Shown piece by piece: positions 25,385 through 36,926 of a DNA stretch of 64,000 nt. The notes below the pieces were generated by a model. That model searched no databases. It was not told the origin of the DNA and saw only the letters and a program-made list of their open reading frames with translations. Made by a program: the position numbers and the translations under genes. The stretch is taken from assembly GCA_973895155.1 (NCBI GenBank), contig OZ316892.1, positions 21,700,001 to 21,764,000 of the forward strand. Reading direction: 5' to 3'. Within the stretch, counting starts at the first letter, position 1. Each line of letters starts with the position of its first letter. Source of the DNA: Marsupella aquatica. Its lineage: Eukaryota; Marchantiophyta.

Positions 25385-26040
25385 ATCCTGGTGGATACAT
25401 TGGCATGGGTTAATGTGTTTTTTGGCCCCAGTTGTAACTTATAAACTTGACCAGGCTACAAGTTAAGGCATGATTGGTGTACACACAGTCACCTGCAAGG
25501 GTTGGTATAGTGTCTGACCGCAATTGTAACTATTTAATCATTTGCTAAGGCGACAAGTTAAGGCATTATGGTACACCTCTCCCGTGCCTGTCAGTCAGCC
25601 GAGCTCCGAGTGCTGCCATTTGATGCAGCATGCAAATGCAGCTGCCATCACAATCCACATGATCTCTCAAATAATGTGTTCAAAAGATAGCCTTCTCTTC
25701 TCTGCTTCTTTGTTTGCCTCTCTCTGAATTCATTCGACAGTCAGTGACCCACCAGTGGTCATGCAAGAGAGCATGAGAAGACAGATTGATGACACATTGC
25801 AAAGATCCATGTACTGTTTGGCCCCATTTGTCACATGAAAATGAACAAGGTTACAAGTCAAGGCATTTTAATGCACACATCCGCAAGGGTTGATGTACTG
25901 TTTGACCTACAATTGGTAAGGCTATAAGTTAGGCAAAAAGTTAAGATTATAAGTGACTTGGTGCATTATCATTCTTAACTTATTACACATTCGCAAGGGT
26001 TGGTGTATCATTTGACCCCAGTTGCAACTTTACAATTATA
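25385..26040. repeat. Diverged tandem repeat with a CAAGGGTTGGTGTA-type core
   Basis: Four to five degenerate units repeat the series GCAAGGGTTGGTGTA, (C/A)TGTTTGACCCCAGTTG, TAACTT and GGCTACAAGTTAAGGCAT. They occur near 25385, 25495, 25800, 25880 and 25990. The units vary in length and are interrupted, so this is an old array. No coding potential is seen. Confidence 0.72.
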
Positions 26041-27303
26041 ATGAATGGTTGACATGTCAATAAGCTCACCACTAATATACCGTCACTTGAGCATATATTC
26101 TCATAATAAGTTTTTACACTTAAACATGCACAACTTAGATGGCCTAAATTATAAATTTGGCTTTGACTAGTTTATCCTAAGTTGGTACAGTTTCCTAATT
26201 TTTAATTTGCAACTTAGAACTCCGTTTGAGCTTACACTTCTTAACCCCAGATTCCCCTAGCTTTTCTCTATCTCTCTGCAAAGAATCAGCTCATTTGGTT
26301 GAGTACTAGGGTAGTAAATTAATGTGGGCTTTTCTCCAAACTTACAAATTTGCAAAAGTCTCCAACTCTACCCTTAAAACATTGACTTTTAGTGTTCTCT
26401 ATAGTATCAGCTAGGCAAATTTTTCTGTTTTTTCAGCCCCTTAATTAAGAAAATACACCTTGGACATTTTTAAATACCCATGTAAAGAAATTTCTACTAT
26501 TATTCAGCAAATGTATCCATCAAGTTCACCTCATCACCATGGGCTCCTCACAAGTCTCACGCTTGAAAGAAACCATGAAATTCACCACAATCCTTGCAAA
26601 TACAGTCACAACACTAAAACAGTAGAACTTCATAGATATAATCAGCCTTCACAATAAAAAAAGCCTGCCCTTAGACTCAAAAACAATTTTGTGGTCACCT
26701 GTGTGCTGCATGGATTTAAATGGCTCTACCAAAAGGTTATCTTTGCAGCCTTGTTGACATATCATCCAACAGAATTTTTCAAAAAGAAACTCAACAATGT
26801 TCCATGTTCTTTACCTAGCAATAGCATCATGCCTGACAATTCTGACTCACCACACTCCATTAGAGCCAAATTAGGGTAGAGAATTGAGCTGAACTGAGCT
26901 GAAAACTAGATGCACATAGAATCAAGTTGAACACAGTTGAAAACCACCTAAACCAAGCAAAACACCTCTGGGTCTCCACATATTGAGTAATCTAGAGTGA
27001 GATGAAAAGATGATACTTTGAGCCACCTTATAGCAACAGCAGCAAGTTCATTCTCTCCCAAAGTCAAATGCCAAGCCCCTACTCTTGGGGATGTGTGATA
27101 AGTTCAGGATTGTAAGGTTCATAACAACACTGATCAAAATAACAATTTTGCATCAATAATCACCCAACCCAAATTTTGCACCCACAAATGTGACTACATA
27201 ATTGACCCACTTTGAACAATAACTCGTCTTTGTCTCACTTGCAATTCTTTACTTCACCTGAATATTTCTGTTCAATGAGATAGGGGAGGGAGAGCAATAG
27301 TCA
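26041..27303. other. Gene-free AT-rich DNA
   Basis: No gene or clear repeat is recognised. Short frames at 26460-26657 and 26691-26879 look like chance. Confidence 0.45.
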
Positions 27304-27917
27304 AGAGCTTTTTACAAACCTATCGGGAAACCTATCCCCCAAATTGAACGTAATTATCAACTTGTCCTCCAAACTATTTTAATTACTAAGTCGACCCCAT
27401 TTTTGAATGTGAGTTACTGTCTTGTACTTTTAACTTGAAGTCGTTCCCCATTGGTCGCCTGCCATGTGACAAGGCGCCATTCACCAAGCCAAACCCCGGC
27501 CGGTTCTACCCTGGCTAACCCAGACCGACTCACTCCCGTTATGACAATATAGGGAGTACCTGGCTAGCAAAGGGAAGGAAGGGGTGGCCCTGTTGTTAGG
27601 CCTGCCTTTGCAGGTAAGATGGGTGGGGACGAAGCTGGGGTCGGGGCTACCTTAGTGCAGCATGAGGGAGCCAGCCCAGTACTCCCTAAATCATAAAAAC
27701 GGGAATAAGTCAGCCCCGGTTAAGATAGAACCAACCAGTATTCCGCCTGGCATATACCACCTTGCCATGTGGCAGGCAACCAATGCGGAATGACCTTGGG
27801 TGAAATAGAGGAGTTAGAGTAACCAATATTAAAAAAGGGGGTTGACTTAAGAATTAAAATAGTTCGGGGACAGGTTGATAATTACGGTCAATTTGGGAGA
27901 TAGGTTAATAAAAAGCT
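27304..27917. mobile_element. Foldback/Mutator-like non-autonomous transposon with long inverted arms
   Basis: The two ends are reverse complements over about 260 bp each (27306-27570 against 27655-27917). The left end begins AGCTTTTTACAAACCTATC and the reverse complement of the right end begins AGCTTTTTATTAACCTATC. The match continues inward through CCCAAATTGA, AATTATCAAC, AACTATTTTAATT, TTGGT.GCCTGCCA and TAGGGAGTAC. A perfect 10-bp direct repeat, GCAATAGTCA, flanks the element (27294-27303 and 27918-27927), the size expected for Mutator-superfamily insertions. The central about 85 bp is GC-rich and too short to encode a transposase, so any movement needs an enzyme supplied elsewhere. Confidence 0.88.
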
Positions 27918-28029
27918 GCAATAGTCATTTCAAAACAGTGTACTACCCAATTGAAAGTATTATTGTGTAACATTTTTTATTTTTTTATTTTTTATTTTTA
28001 ATATATGAGCAGTGATTGCATGATGAATT

Positions 28030-28096
28030 CTAGGCCACAATGACCACTTGGCTGCAAGAATACTAGGCCACAATGACCACTTGGCTGCAAGAATCT
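28030..28096. repeat. 33-bp tandem duplication
   Basis: CTAGGCCACAATGACCACTT starts at 28030 and again at 28063, and the copies match over the whole 33-bp unit. A third, partial unit (GATGGCCACAA) follows. Confidence 0.92.
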
Positions 28097-28160
28097 GATG
28101 GCCACAACAATTGCATTATCATAACATAATGGCCACAAAAACACATAACATGCTTTAATT

Positions 28161-28730
28161 AGTTTAAGGACCCTTTGGTTATGTAAGTTTGATGAATTTC
28201 AACAATTAACTAACTTAGAACACATGAAGAGTTGTATATTGGAATAGGTTTGAATATGGAGATGAGAGCAAAACTTGAGTAGATTATTCATGGAAGAAGT
28301 GCATGCACAACGTTCCCTTGGTACTCCTATGTCCATAGAGTCCATGCAAAATGCTATAGTAGCCAAGGGTTTCTTAATTACATTCCTTTGACATTCTTTT
28401 ATCCATAGTAATCACAGGGTTTCTTATGTCTTGGTGTTCCTTTTTCCATAGTTACCAAATGGTTTCTTACATTACCTTAGGTAAATGTTAATGTAGTTGA
28501 GGAGTTTCTTTCTATCCAAGATTATTCCCCTGTTCATCCCCTTCTTTGTTATTTGAAATGTTATTTTTCAGTTTTCAATTGTTTTTACAGTCACAAGGTC
28601 TAACTATTTTTCTTTTACTTGTTTCAAACACATATCTCTTGTTTGGTGCTTTTTGCATATCAAACCATTCTTGTTTGTGATCAATAGTGCTATGTGGCTT
28701 CACCTGCTTCCAAGAATTTTGGAAGGAACT
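28161..28730 (+). repeat. Dispersed repeat, copy A
   Basis: About 570 bp, related in the same orientation to 37889-38545. Shared blocks, in the same order, include AGAACACATGAAGAGTTG, AGATTATTCATGGAAGAAGT, GTCCATAGAGTCCATGCA, TTTCTTAATTACATTCCTTT and TATCTTGTTTGGTGCTTTTT. It has no coding potential. It may be a non-autonomous mobile element or an old segmental duplication. Confidence 0.85.
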
Positions 28731-30876
28731 TCCCATGGGGGTCGGTAATAATTTTCTTGTCCCACTTGCATTTCCTTGCCTCTAGGGAACATCTTTGTCT
28801 AGCCTTGAGATAGTTGCCTCTCCTCTACATCTTTCAAACTTCTCCATATCTTTTGTGAACATTGTTGTCTCACCTTGAGTATATTTGCCTCTGGTCTACA
28901 TCTTTCAAACTTCTGGATAACTTTTTGTGCACTGCGTAAACATGTGGCTACTCTATTAATAAAAAGCAATTGAAAGCTAGGATAAGAGCCTAGAATGAAA
29001 GTTCTAGAATGTGACTCTTCGGGGCGAGAGCTAGAGATTCACTTAGAGGTGGGAGTGTAAATGATGAGAGCAGTCTATTTGTAGTGTGTAAGCAAAGCTC
29101 TAGTACTCAGCCAAGTAATAATTATTGTCCCCCTTACCAATAAGGCAAGATCTGAAGATCCTGCAAGATGAGCTGCACGGGAGCTATGGCGGCGGGGCCA
29201 ACGACGTTTAGTACAACTGTACCGTCCCGTAGGATTCTTCTTTTGCTGCTGAAAAAAGAAATTAAAGAAAGCCCAGGCTTCAAAGAAAAGAGTCATGGCG
29301 GGAGGACTATACTTTGTTGCGGTGGGAGTCTATGAAGCTCACGTCGTTCCAGTCCGACTTTCAAGAAAGTTCTTCACGACAGTCGAACTATTCTCTTCTT
29401 TTCTGGAGTTCTGACCCCAACTCGGGAAGGGAAACAGCAGTCAAGATTCTCAAGAAGTCAAGAATGGCGCGCTCTTTAATTGGAGTGAGCGGCGGGGACG
29501 TGATTTCAAGGGATCAAAGCGGTGTCTCGAGTTTGCAGAAAGCGTAGATGACATTCTAATTCAGAGAGAAGAGAGAGAGAGAGATTTTGGACAATTATAG
29601 GAAGAGGTGACATTATAATACACAGAGAGAGCAGAAAGGGCGAGAAAGAGCATCCGACGGGAGTTGGGCTGACTGGCTATCCAGCCGGGTGCCGAATTGC
29701 GTCCCCAAAACAGGAGGAGGAGTCGTTGCTCCGGTGATTTTGAATGTAATGTGACTCACCCCATTTCTGTAGCGATTTTTGTTGTCTTTTCTCGCTCTTA
29801 TCTCTCTCGAGTGGAATTCGATGCATTCTTATATCGTGTTACGTCAATGTGTTTTTCCTTCCTAGCGGCGTTCTGTGTGGCGTGTGTGAAAGCCTTTGAG
29901 CTGCTAAGAATTGCAGCTGCGTATTGCGTGATGAGGGGTTTGATTGGGTGATGATGTGTCCTAAGGGTATCCTGCATTGTCCAGTATTATGATTCTTGCA
30001 TCACCACGCTACCGGGAACATTTTTGACAAAGTGAAGCACTGCAGAATTCCACCAGCGGGTTGATTGCTCTGCCCCAAGTCATGCACCACTAGGGGGCCA
30101 TGAGTGTGTCCCAGGGGCCCGGTTGAACCTCCTCGGAATCCAGTCTTTGTCTTGGCGCAGTGCATATCAGTGAAAACTGTTTGTGTGGTTGGGAGTTTCT
30201 CGTGTACCGCGATTCCTCTCAGATGGGGGATAGAAAATGCAGCTGGGCCCTCTCACTCTTTTCCTTTCTTCGCAATCCCAGGAGTCCTGCTTCGAATTCC
30301 TGTGTCAAGGCGGAGCGAACACTCCCAAATCAAAGTATTTCTCATTTCGTACTGAGGGTTTTTTCTCGTACGAGAAACTTGTTTCAAGATAGGGCAAGAA
30401 AATTCCGGTGACATCGCTGTTAATATAGAGTCCTGCTCTAATCGTAAAATAAATTGTCCGATATCAAAGCTCATCATGTGGCCTCAAATCATGGAGGGCC
30501 GTGATTCTTTTATGATATCTTGGGCTGGGGGTGGGCAGCTTTTTGCCGTAAGCTCTGGCAAGTTAGAAGGGTGCAAAAACAGAATTGCTGTCGATTCCGC
30601 TCTTCATATTTGAGAATGATGACATTTGCCTGTTGCCGACTCGATGGACACTTAGGCAAAAGGCAACTCCAACCCCTCACCTTCAACAGTCTCCTGTTGC
30701 GCCGAATCTTGAACGCGCTGAATTTCTTCTTCTTGTCTCTTCACCGAGAATGCGAAATTGCAAAATTGAGTCCAAATTGAGTCCAATGGTTGCATTGATA
30801 CGATGTTTTGGAAAATAACTTTAACCCTGGCTTTCTCTCGTTGGGTGGTGTTTCTTACCGCTGGTGGTGTCGCAGA
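28731..30876. other. Gene-free DNA and FDM-like promoter/5' UTR
   Basis: No protein gene is recognised. A GA-rich microsatellite lies at about 29562-29585. The stretch 29300-30876 has more balanced composition and probably contains the promoter and 5' UTR of the following gene. A CGCAG just before the start ATG (30871-30875) could be the acceptor of a 5' UTR intron. Confidence 0.45.
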
Positions 30877-33800
30877 ATGGATGACGATGACTACTCATCA
30901 GAGGACATTGAGGACTTTGAAGAGAAGGCTCTGGCGGATCTCAAAAGCGGGGAGCTGCAAGTGAGGAATCCGGGAGGAACCCTGCGATGTCCCTTCAGCC
31001 CCAGTCGGAAGAAGCAGGCCTACCCGTACAAAGATCTTCTCCAACATGCAGAAGGTGTCTCAAAAGGAAAGAGGGGGGCAGAGGCAGCCGGGAAGCACCG
31101 TGCGCTTTGCATTTACTTGAAAACGGAGCTTGTAGATCTGGCCTTACCCCCAGTGGAGCGCGTGCACAAGTTGGAGCTTGCAGCTCCTCAGAGGAAGGAT
31201 GCTGAGGATCTACTTGTGTACCCATGGTCTGCAGTAGTTTTTAACATAGACAACAACGGTAGGAGTAGAGAAGGGCTGCGTGTGGGTCCAGGGGTGGCAG
31301 ATATTAGGCAGCATTTTGCTGTGTTCAATCCTGAAAAAACTCATGTATTTTGGGGTCCCCAGGGCCACATGGGCATGGCGGTCCTAACCTTCATGAAGCA
31401 ATTAGAAGGCTTCAAAGACGCTCAGGCGTTCGAGAAGTGGTTCATCGACAAAGGGCACGGTAGGAGAGACTGGGAGAGACGACGGAGGGAAGGTCTTGGC
31501 AATGAGCTTTACGGGTGGCTTGCTCGGAAAGAGGATTATGAGGGAAGAAGAGAATCCAAGGAGGATGCCGTTGTGGCCAAATATCTGCAAGATAATGGAG
31601 ATCTCAAAGACGTTGGCATGGTCGGTCAGGAAATGAACAAGATCCAGGATCAGCGGTTCAAGAGCCTGGCTGCAACTGTGTCTGAGAAAAACACCCAATT
31701 TCAGAATCTGTTGATCGAGAGTGAAGTTATGAGAAGAAATACAGAATATGTAATGCAAGAATTGGCAGAGAAGCACCAGAAAGGTTCGTCTCTCCCTCTC
31801 TGCTATGTTATTAAGGTTGTCGAAGTCTCACGCTGAAGGTGGTCTAGGTCTATCACACGTCAATATCCTGTTTGCTACAAGGACAGGACCGATGTCTGCT
31901 TCATAATGTCCTTCCAGTTATCGAGTTGAAGTTATAAGAACCTCTGCGATTGCAATGTGATCGGTTGTTAGAATGTTGACCCTGGACTTCTACTGAAGGT
32001 CTGTTTTCTTGTCCACCTTTAGATAGAATTTGGCTCTGACGTTCTGTTCTACTTACTGTACTGTTGTAGAGTTGGAAGAAGTGACAAAAAAAGCAAAGCA
32101 ATCTACAGAAGAGCACACTCAGGCTATGCACGAACACAACCGGATATTGCAATCTTCTATGGAAGTTCTTCAAAAACGCTGCAAGGCGCTAGAGGATAAA
32201 GAGAAGGATATGAAAAATCAAGCTGAAAGGGCACTTCTCGAACAAGAGAAGACCCAGGTAACGTCTTTGTTGTCTCGATAGATTTCGTTGCGACCATCGT
32301 GAAAGACTCCACATTTTAACTGGATAAGCATATTTTTCTTAAAGGGAGAGAATGAAGAAAAGCTGTCACTGTTCTCGAAGCGCGTGAAGACCAGATTTGG
32401 ATCTCTGGATGTATGAAACTTTTCATTTATGTTATAGATTTCGTTTTGAGCTTTATTTCTTGGAAAAGGGGGTCTCTTGGAACTGTGTCTGAGGGCAAAA
32501 CAATGTGTAGCCATCCAGTCACTCTAGGCATTGTAAATATATTTCAATTCTCGTTGAATAAACAATTAGTGACTTGCATGGCTTTTTTTCTGCAGAATCG
32601 TCGGCAGTTGGACATTGTGAATCGACAAACAGAGATGCAGAAAAAACATCACACTGACCAAATTAAACTGATCAAGAGGCATGAGGTAAAATTTATGTCT
32701 TGGGTTGTGCTCTAAATCCTCACACTACTCAGCCCAGATCAGATTCATGTCCAGGCTTCTCATTCCGTCAATTTAAGGTCTTGTCCTTTTTTGGATTCAA
32801 AGCGCTACTTCCAAGCTATGTTCAAATAAAGACCAAAATGTTCTTAGACTAGTGTCAGCTGCCTTCAAATACGTTTTGTCATGGAATGCCACGCTGATCT
32901 GTCTCTTTGTTTTGGTACACTTTCTACAGGAAGAAAAGACGAACCTCGAAGTATATATACAAAACAAGAAGCTATGTCTTGCAAAACAACATCACCATGA
33001 AGTAGAACTCCAACGTCTAGGGGAGATAATTGACACTGACACATTCAAGGAGCTGGCAGAGAATTTCAATATGACAGGGGAGGAAGCTCACAGTAATACA
33101 GAAGATTTGAAAAGTAGGATCAAGGCTATGGAAGAGCAACATAAAGAGGAACTTGAGGACCTCAAGGACGAGAATGAAAATAACAATAACATGATAAATG
33201 TTCTAATGAATAAACACAGGACTGCCAATGACGAACTCGAGGAGGCACACAAGCTTGCTGTGAAGGTAATGGTCCGCACTTTTCATTTTCCCAGACTGAT
33301 TCTCAGTGGAGCTCTTGTTTTATGTTCTAGTGTTTAGTTTTTGCACTTCTTATTATAACCAGTCTCCTGAATTTGATCATGCGTTGTCTTCTCACCAGGC
33401 GTTGCACAAATATGGGAATGAGACATTCAAAGTAAAGAGGATGGGAGAAATTCAAAAAGAACCCTGGCATGCTGCATGCCGACAAAGTTACCGTAGCCAC
33501 AAGGAGGGATGGGAGATGGTTCTAACAACAAAGATTTCGGAGTGGGAGAAATTGCTGGCGGACCACGAATTCACGATTTTCAAGACGGTGCAGACAGGAG
33601 GACAGGACAAATGGGAGGTACTATCAATATTTTTTCAAAAGGACTTACCAAGGACATGCACAAGTTTCCTGCAACAGTTCTTTCTGAGATTGATGTCTGT
33701 TTTATGACAATATATGTACAAATGCCAAAATACTATGCACCGTGCTGGGTAACGATTGATTGATTGACATTTGAATGGGAAAAAGTACTGATAATTGTGG

Positions 33801-34086
33801 CATTTGTTATGGATCTGCATCACAGCGCCAAGTTGACCCCGACAATGAAAAACTACAAGCGCTGAGGAGTGAACTGGGTGACGAGGTATGGCAGACTATT
33901 GTGACCGCAATGGAGGAGATTGAGGAGTACAATGCAAGTGGACGTTACCCCGTACCTGTCATTTATAATTATGCGAAAAAGAGGCGAGCTACCTTGTGCG
34001 AGGTTATTACAGTCTTGATGAATCACATTCACCGTCTGGAGACGAAGAAGAAGAAAGGAGTGAAAAGAACTGTGGCTAATAGATGA
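30877..34086 (+). CDS. FDM/IDN2-like XS-XH domain protein (RNA-directed DNA methylation)
   Basis: Six exons: 30877-31783, 32070-32257, 32596-32685, 32930-33265, 33399-33617 and 33826-34086. The phase closes to give 666 aa, close to the family's usual 630-650. Order: acidic N-terminus, zf-XS zinc-finger region (about 36-80), XS domain (about 113-225; YPWSAVVFNIDNN, HFAVFNPEKTHVFWGPQGHM), long coiled coil (about 270-510), XH domain (about 525-655; MGEIQKEPWHAACR, DEVWQTIVTAMEEIEEYN, SGRYPVPVIYNY). Plant FDM/IDN2/SGS3-type proteins bind dsRNA through XS and form complexes through XH to guide RNA-directed DNA methylation. The zf-XS region starts C38-P-F-S41, where relatives have CPFC, so one expected zinc ligand is Ser. 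The upstream in-frame codons are probably not translated; the ATG at 30877 precedes the acidic start typical of the family. Confidence 0.94.
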
Positions 34087-34370
34087 ACGGAAGATTTTTA
34101 GGGTATATTTGGGACATTCCAGCCGGCGTAAGGGTGTGGATGCTCTTAGCCGTTATGAGTGTATATTGTCATCGTCATTGCCGGATGTAAATACCTCTTT
34201 ACTTGAATTGGCATCTAGCTTCTGTCGATATCGGCGGGAGCCGTCCCAACAACGGAACCTAGATCTCCTAGATTGTATTGGAGTGCCCACTTACACTCTC
34301 CACAATGGATTGTAAAGGAAGTGTTGCTGTTGGAACTGTTTGTGGCTGCATGTAGATTGTGAGGTATGTG

Positions 34371-34860
34371 CTATCCAAAAACCGTGATCAACTATTTGGG
34401 CCTTTAAAGCTGAGTCGACACTGGGAAGCCATCGATTCTCTAGGGTGAATACTCTCTAAATTACACATGATTCTAGAGAGTACTGACCATCTATTTTTGA
34501 AGCCCATCCTGCTCTCCAAAAACCATGATAACTATTTGGACCTTTAAAGCTGAGTCGACAATGGGAAGCCATCGATTGTCTAGGGAGAATACTCTCGAAA
34601 TTGACATGATGAATAGGTTCTCTCTAAATTACACATGATTCTAGGGAGAATACTGACCTTCGCCCATACCTGCTATCCAAAAAAAGTGATCAACTATTTG
34701 GACCTTCAAAGCTGAGTCGAGTCCGTTCACTGTTGCCAAAGCAGAGATGTCCCATTGTCATTGGGCAGCCATCGATTCTCTAGGGAGAATATACTATCTA
34801 AATTGACATGATAAATAGGTTCTCTCTAAATTACACATGATTCTAGAGAGAATACTGAGC
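34371..34860. repeat. Three-copy tandem repeat downstream of the FDM-like gene
   Basis: Three diverged units start near 34371, 34516 and 34672. Each runs TATCCAAAAACCGTGATCAA, CTATTTGGACCTTTAAAGC, TGAGTCGACA, GAAGCCATCGATTCTCTAGG, GAGAATACTCTCTAAATT and ACACATGATTCTAGAGAG. Unit 3 carries an insertion of about 45 bp after GAGTCGAG. Within each unit TCTCTAGGGAGAAT and ATTCTAGAGAGAAT are partly self-complementary. The array begins about 285 bp past the stop codon and may be partly transcribed as 3' UTR. Confidence 0.93.
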
Positions 34861-36599
34861 TTCTATTTCTTCACAACCACTAGTGTACTTCCCTGAGACA
34901 TAGGACTGGCTGCACAATGAAACACAAAGTTGCTTTTATTTCTTTCTAGGTTTTGGGGGTTTGCACTTGTTTTGGGGGTTTGCTTTTGCGCTCTTATTTT
35001 GTTTTAGTGTTTATCATCTGTGGATATGTCGTGCTTTTACTTTACTATATTTTGTTTGGCCCTACATAATTTACTGGTGTTTTTTTAGTGCACCTCAACA
35101 CACTGTAGTTTTGCTTGCGAATAATACATTTGTGTCCTACTTCGACGGTTAGGGCTAAGTTCCATGGTCAGGGGATAGGGAATAGGATCCCTCCATCGAC
35201 CAGCTATTCCAAGGTGTACAAAATGTTGAAAAAGTTTGATTTTGGACTTGAAATCTAGTGACGTGGATTTGGGTGCCAATGAGAATGCTCTGCACTTCTA
35301 CTAAGTAGAAAGGGGAGGGGTAACCCTGGAGTCTAAAGGGGGTGCAATGGAAAATCATACTCTATGCCACATTATTTGTATGTCCTTGGTCCCTCTAAAG
35401 TCTCCAATCTTATTGGCTCAAACATTGTGACACATCTGAACTACTCACTCTCGGCCCATGGAACTCAGCCTTAGTAGAGTGACCTAACTGTGTACCATGA
35501 CAGCATCACACTACAACAGCTGTAGCTATTACATTATTTTGTACCCATCATTTCCTGAGTTTGGACTTTGCATTGTCTCCTGGCTTTGTTTAATGTTTGT
35601 CCTCTACACCTCTTCTGCTTCTAAGTTTGTGTGTTTTGTTTCGTCTTTTATATATAACCTCGTCCTTTTCTTTGTTAGTCTAGTTTTTGTCCTTTAAGTC
35701 TATGTTTATTTATAAGCTTCATTGTACTTTGTTTAGCATTTGGACTAAATTGGTCTCTTTCCCCCAAAATAAACAAAATTGGACGACTATTGGTGACTAT
35801 TTTGGTGTCCCTGGACATTCATTGGCTTTGACTTCTGCCCAGCTGGCTCAACAAGACGGGACAGATGACAGCTGTCAGCTTCAATGGGACGTGGATATCC
35901 CAACTATCATATTCAATTGAGTCTACCGTACCTTCCGTATCAGGGTTTCTCCAATTCTCTTGCTCCCAGGTTTTGTCTTGGCCATACATGCTGAATCAGT
36001 GTTTCTTACTCTGCCAGGTTTCTCCGTAGTTACCATTTGTTTCACTCATCTTAGTAAAAGAGTGTGAGTATACTGCGCTCTTTCTTAGTGAAATATTTAT
36101 ATCATTTATCATTCTACAGTATGGTTTCACAATATTAGTGTTCAGTTTTCTACCCATCATTTGTTTAGTTAGAGTTTGGATATGTTCTCGTCTTTTGTGT
36201 TTCGTGATTATTGTCTGGTGTATATTTCATGATTTGTTCAGTTTGGAGTTTGCATCTGCCCTTTTCTTCTGTGTTCTACTTTTGTCGTCTCTGGGTCTGC
36301 TGGGGGATTTTAGGGTTTAGTGAATGACTCAGTGAATATTTTGTAGATACCATGTGTGATACTAGCCTACTATAACTATTCAATTTTTTAATCAATATTG
36401 CCATCGTCAATGTTAACAAAAACATTTACTATAAAAATATTTAATACAAGGTTATAAATTTCTATTACCATATACCTCTTTTAAAATTTAGTTAATTTCA
36501 ATGAAAAACACTTATTGGATTGATATGGTTTCTAAAAGTTTTGGTAGTCAATCCCTTGAGTCTCAAACTCTTTTGTTCCTACTCTATTGTACTTTGTTT
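34861..36599. other. Gene-free AT-rich DNA
   Basis: Pyrimidine-rich on the plus strand and rich in TTT. Several frames of 60-80 codons encode Phe/Leu/Tyr/Cys-rich products, as expected from composition rather than selection. No gene is recognised. Confidence 0.45.
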
Positions 36600-36785
36600 G
36601 GCCTTTTCCAAATAAATGTTCCCCGGATTGTTTACTTTCCCTTTGTGTGAGTGTCTACTTTGCTCTTTTATTGCTCTTTCATTGGGAAATGATACTAAAT
36701 ATTGCCCAATGAAAGAAACAAAGTAGACACACACAACGAAAGGGACCAGTCCTGGGACCAATTTATTAGAAAGCACTTTCCCAAT
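36600..36785. mobile_element. MITE-like hairpin element
   Basis: The left arm (about 36600-36690) and right arm (about 36705-36785) are reverse complements with small gaps. The best-matched parts are CCCTTTGTGTGAGTGTCTAC against GTAGACACACACAACGAAAG, and CTTTCATTGGG against CCCAATGAAAG, around a loop AAATGATACTAAATATTG. The outer parts (AAATAAATG...CCCCGGA and TCCTGGGACCAATTTATTAG) also pair imperfectly. No target-site duplication could be fixed. A small non-autonomous DNA transposon is the likeliest reading. Confidence 0.7.
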
Positions 36786-36845
36786 GAAAGTGTTTTTCAT
36801 GAAGTTCAAATTGCCTGTCTTTGATTTTGATACATTTATCGAAAA

Positions 36846-36926
36846 CTAAACATTGTCACTCTGGCTATACTCTGACTGTTTGAAAACAAAACATTGTCAC
36901 TCTGGCTATACTCTGACTGTTTCCCC
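36846..36926. repeat. Tandem duplication of about 42 bp
   Basis: ACATTGTCACTCTGGCTATA followed by CTCTGACTGTTT occurs twice in succession, with only a few bases between copies. Confidence 0.92.

Noticed and set aside
30808-30876. Upstream in-frame start for the FDM-like protein
   Set aside because: It adds 23 residues with no family match. The ATG at 30877 begins the acidic N-terminus typical of relatives, and a possible splice acceptor lies between.
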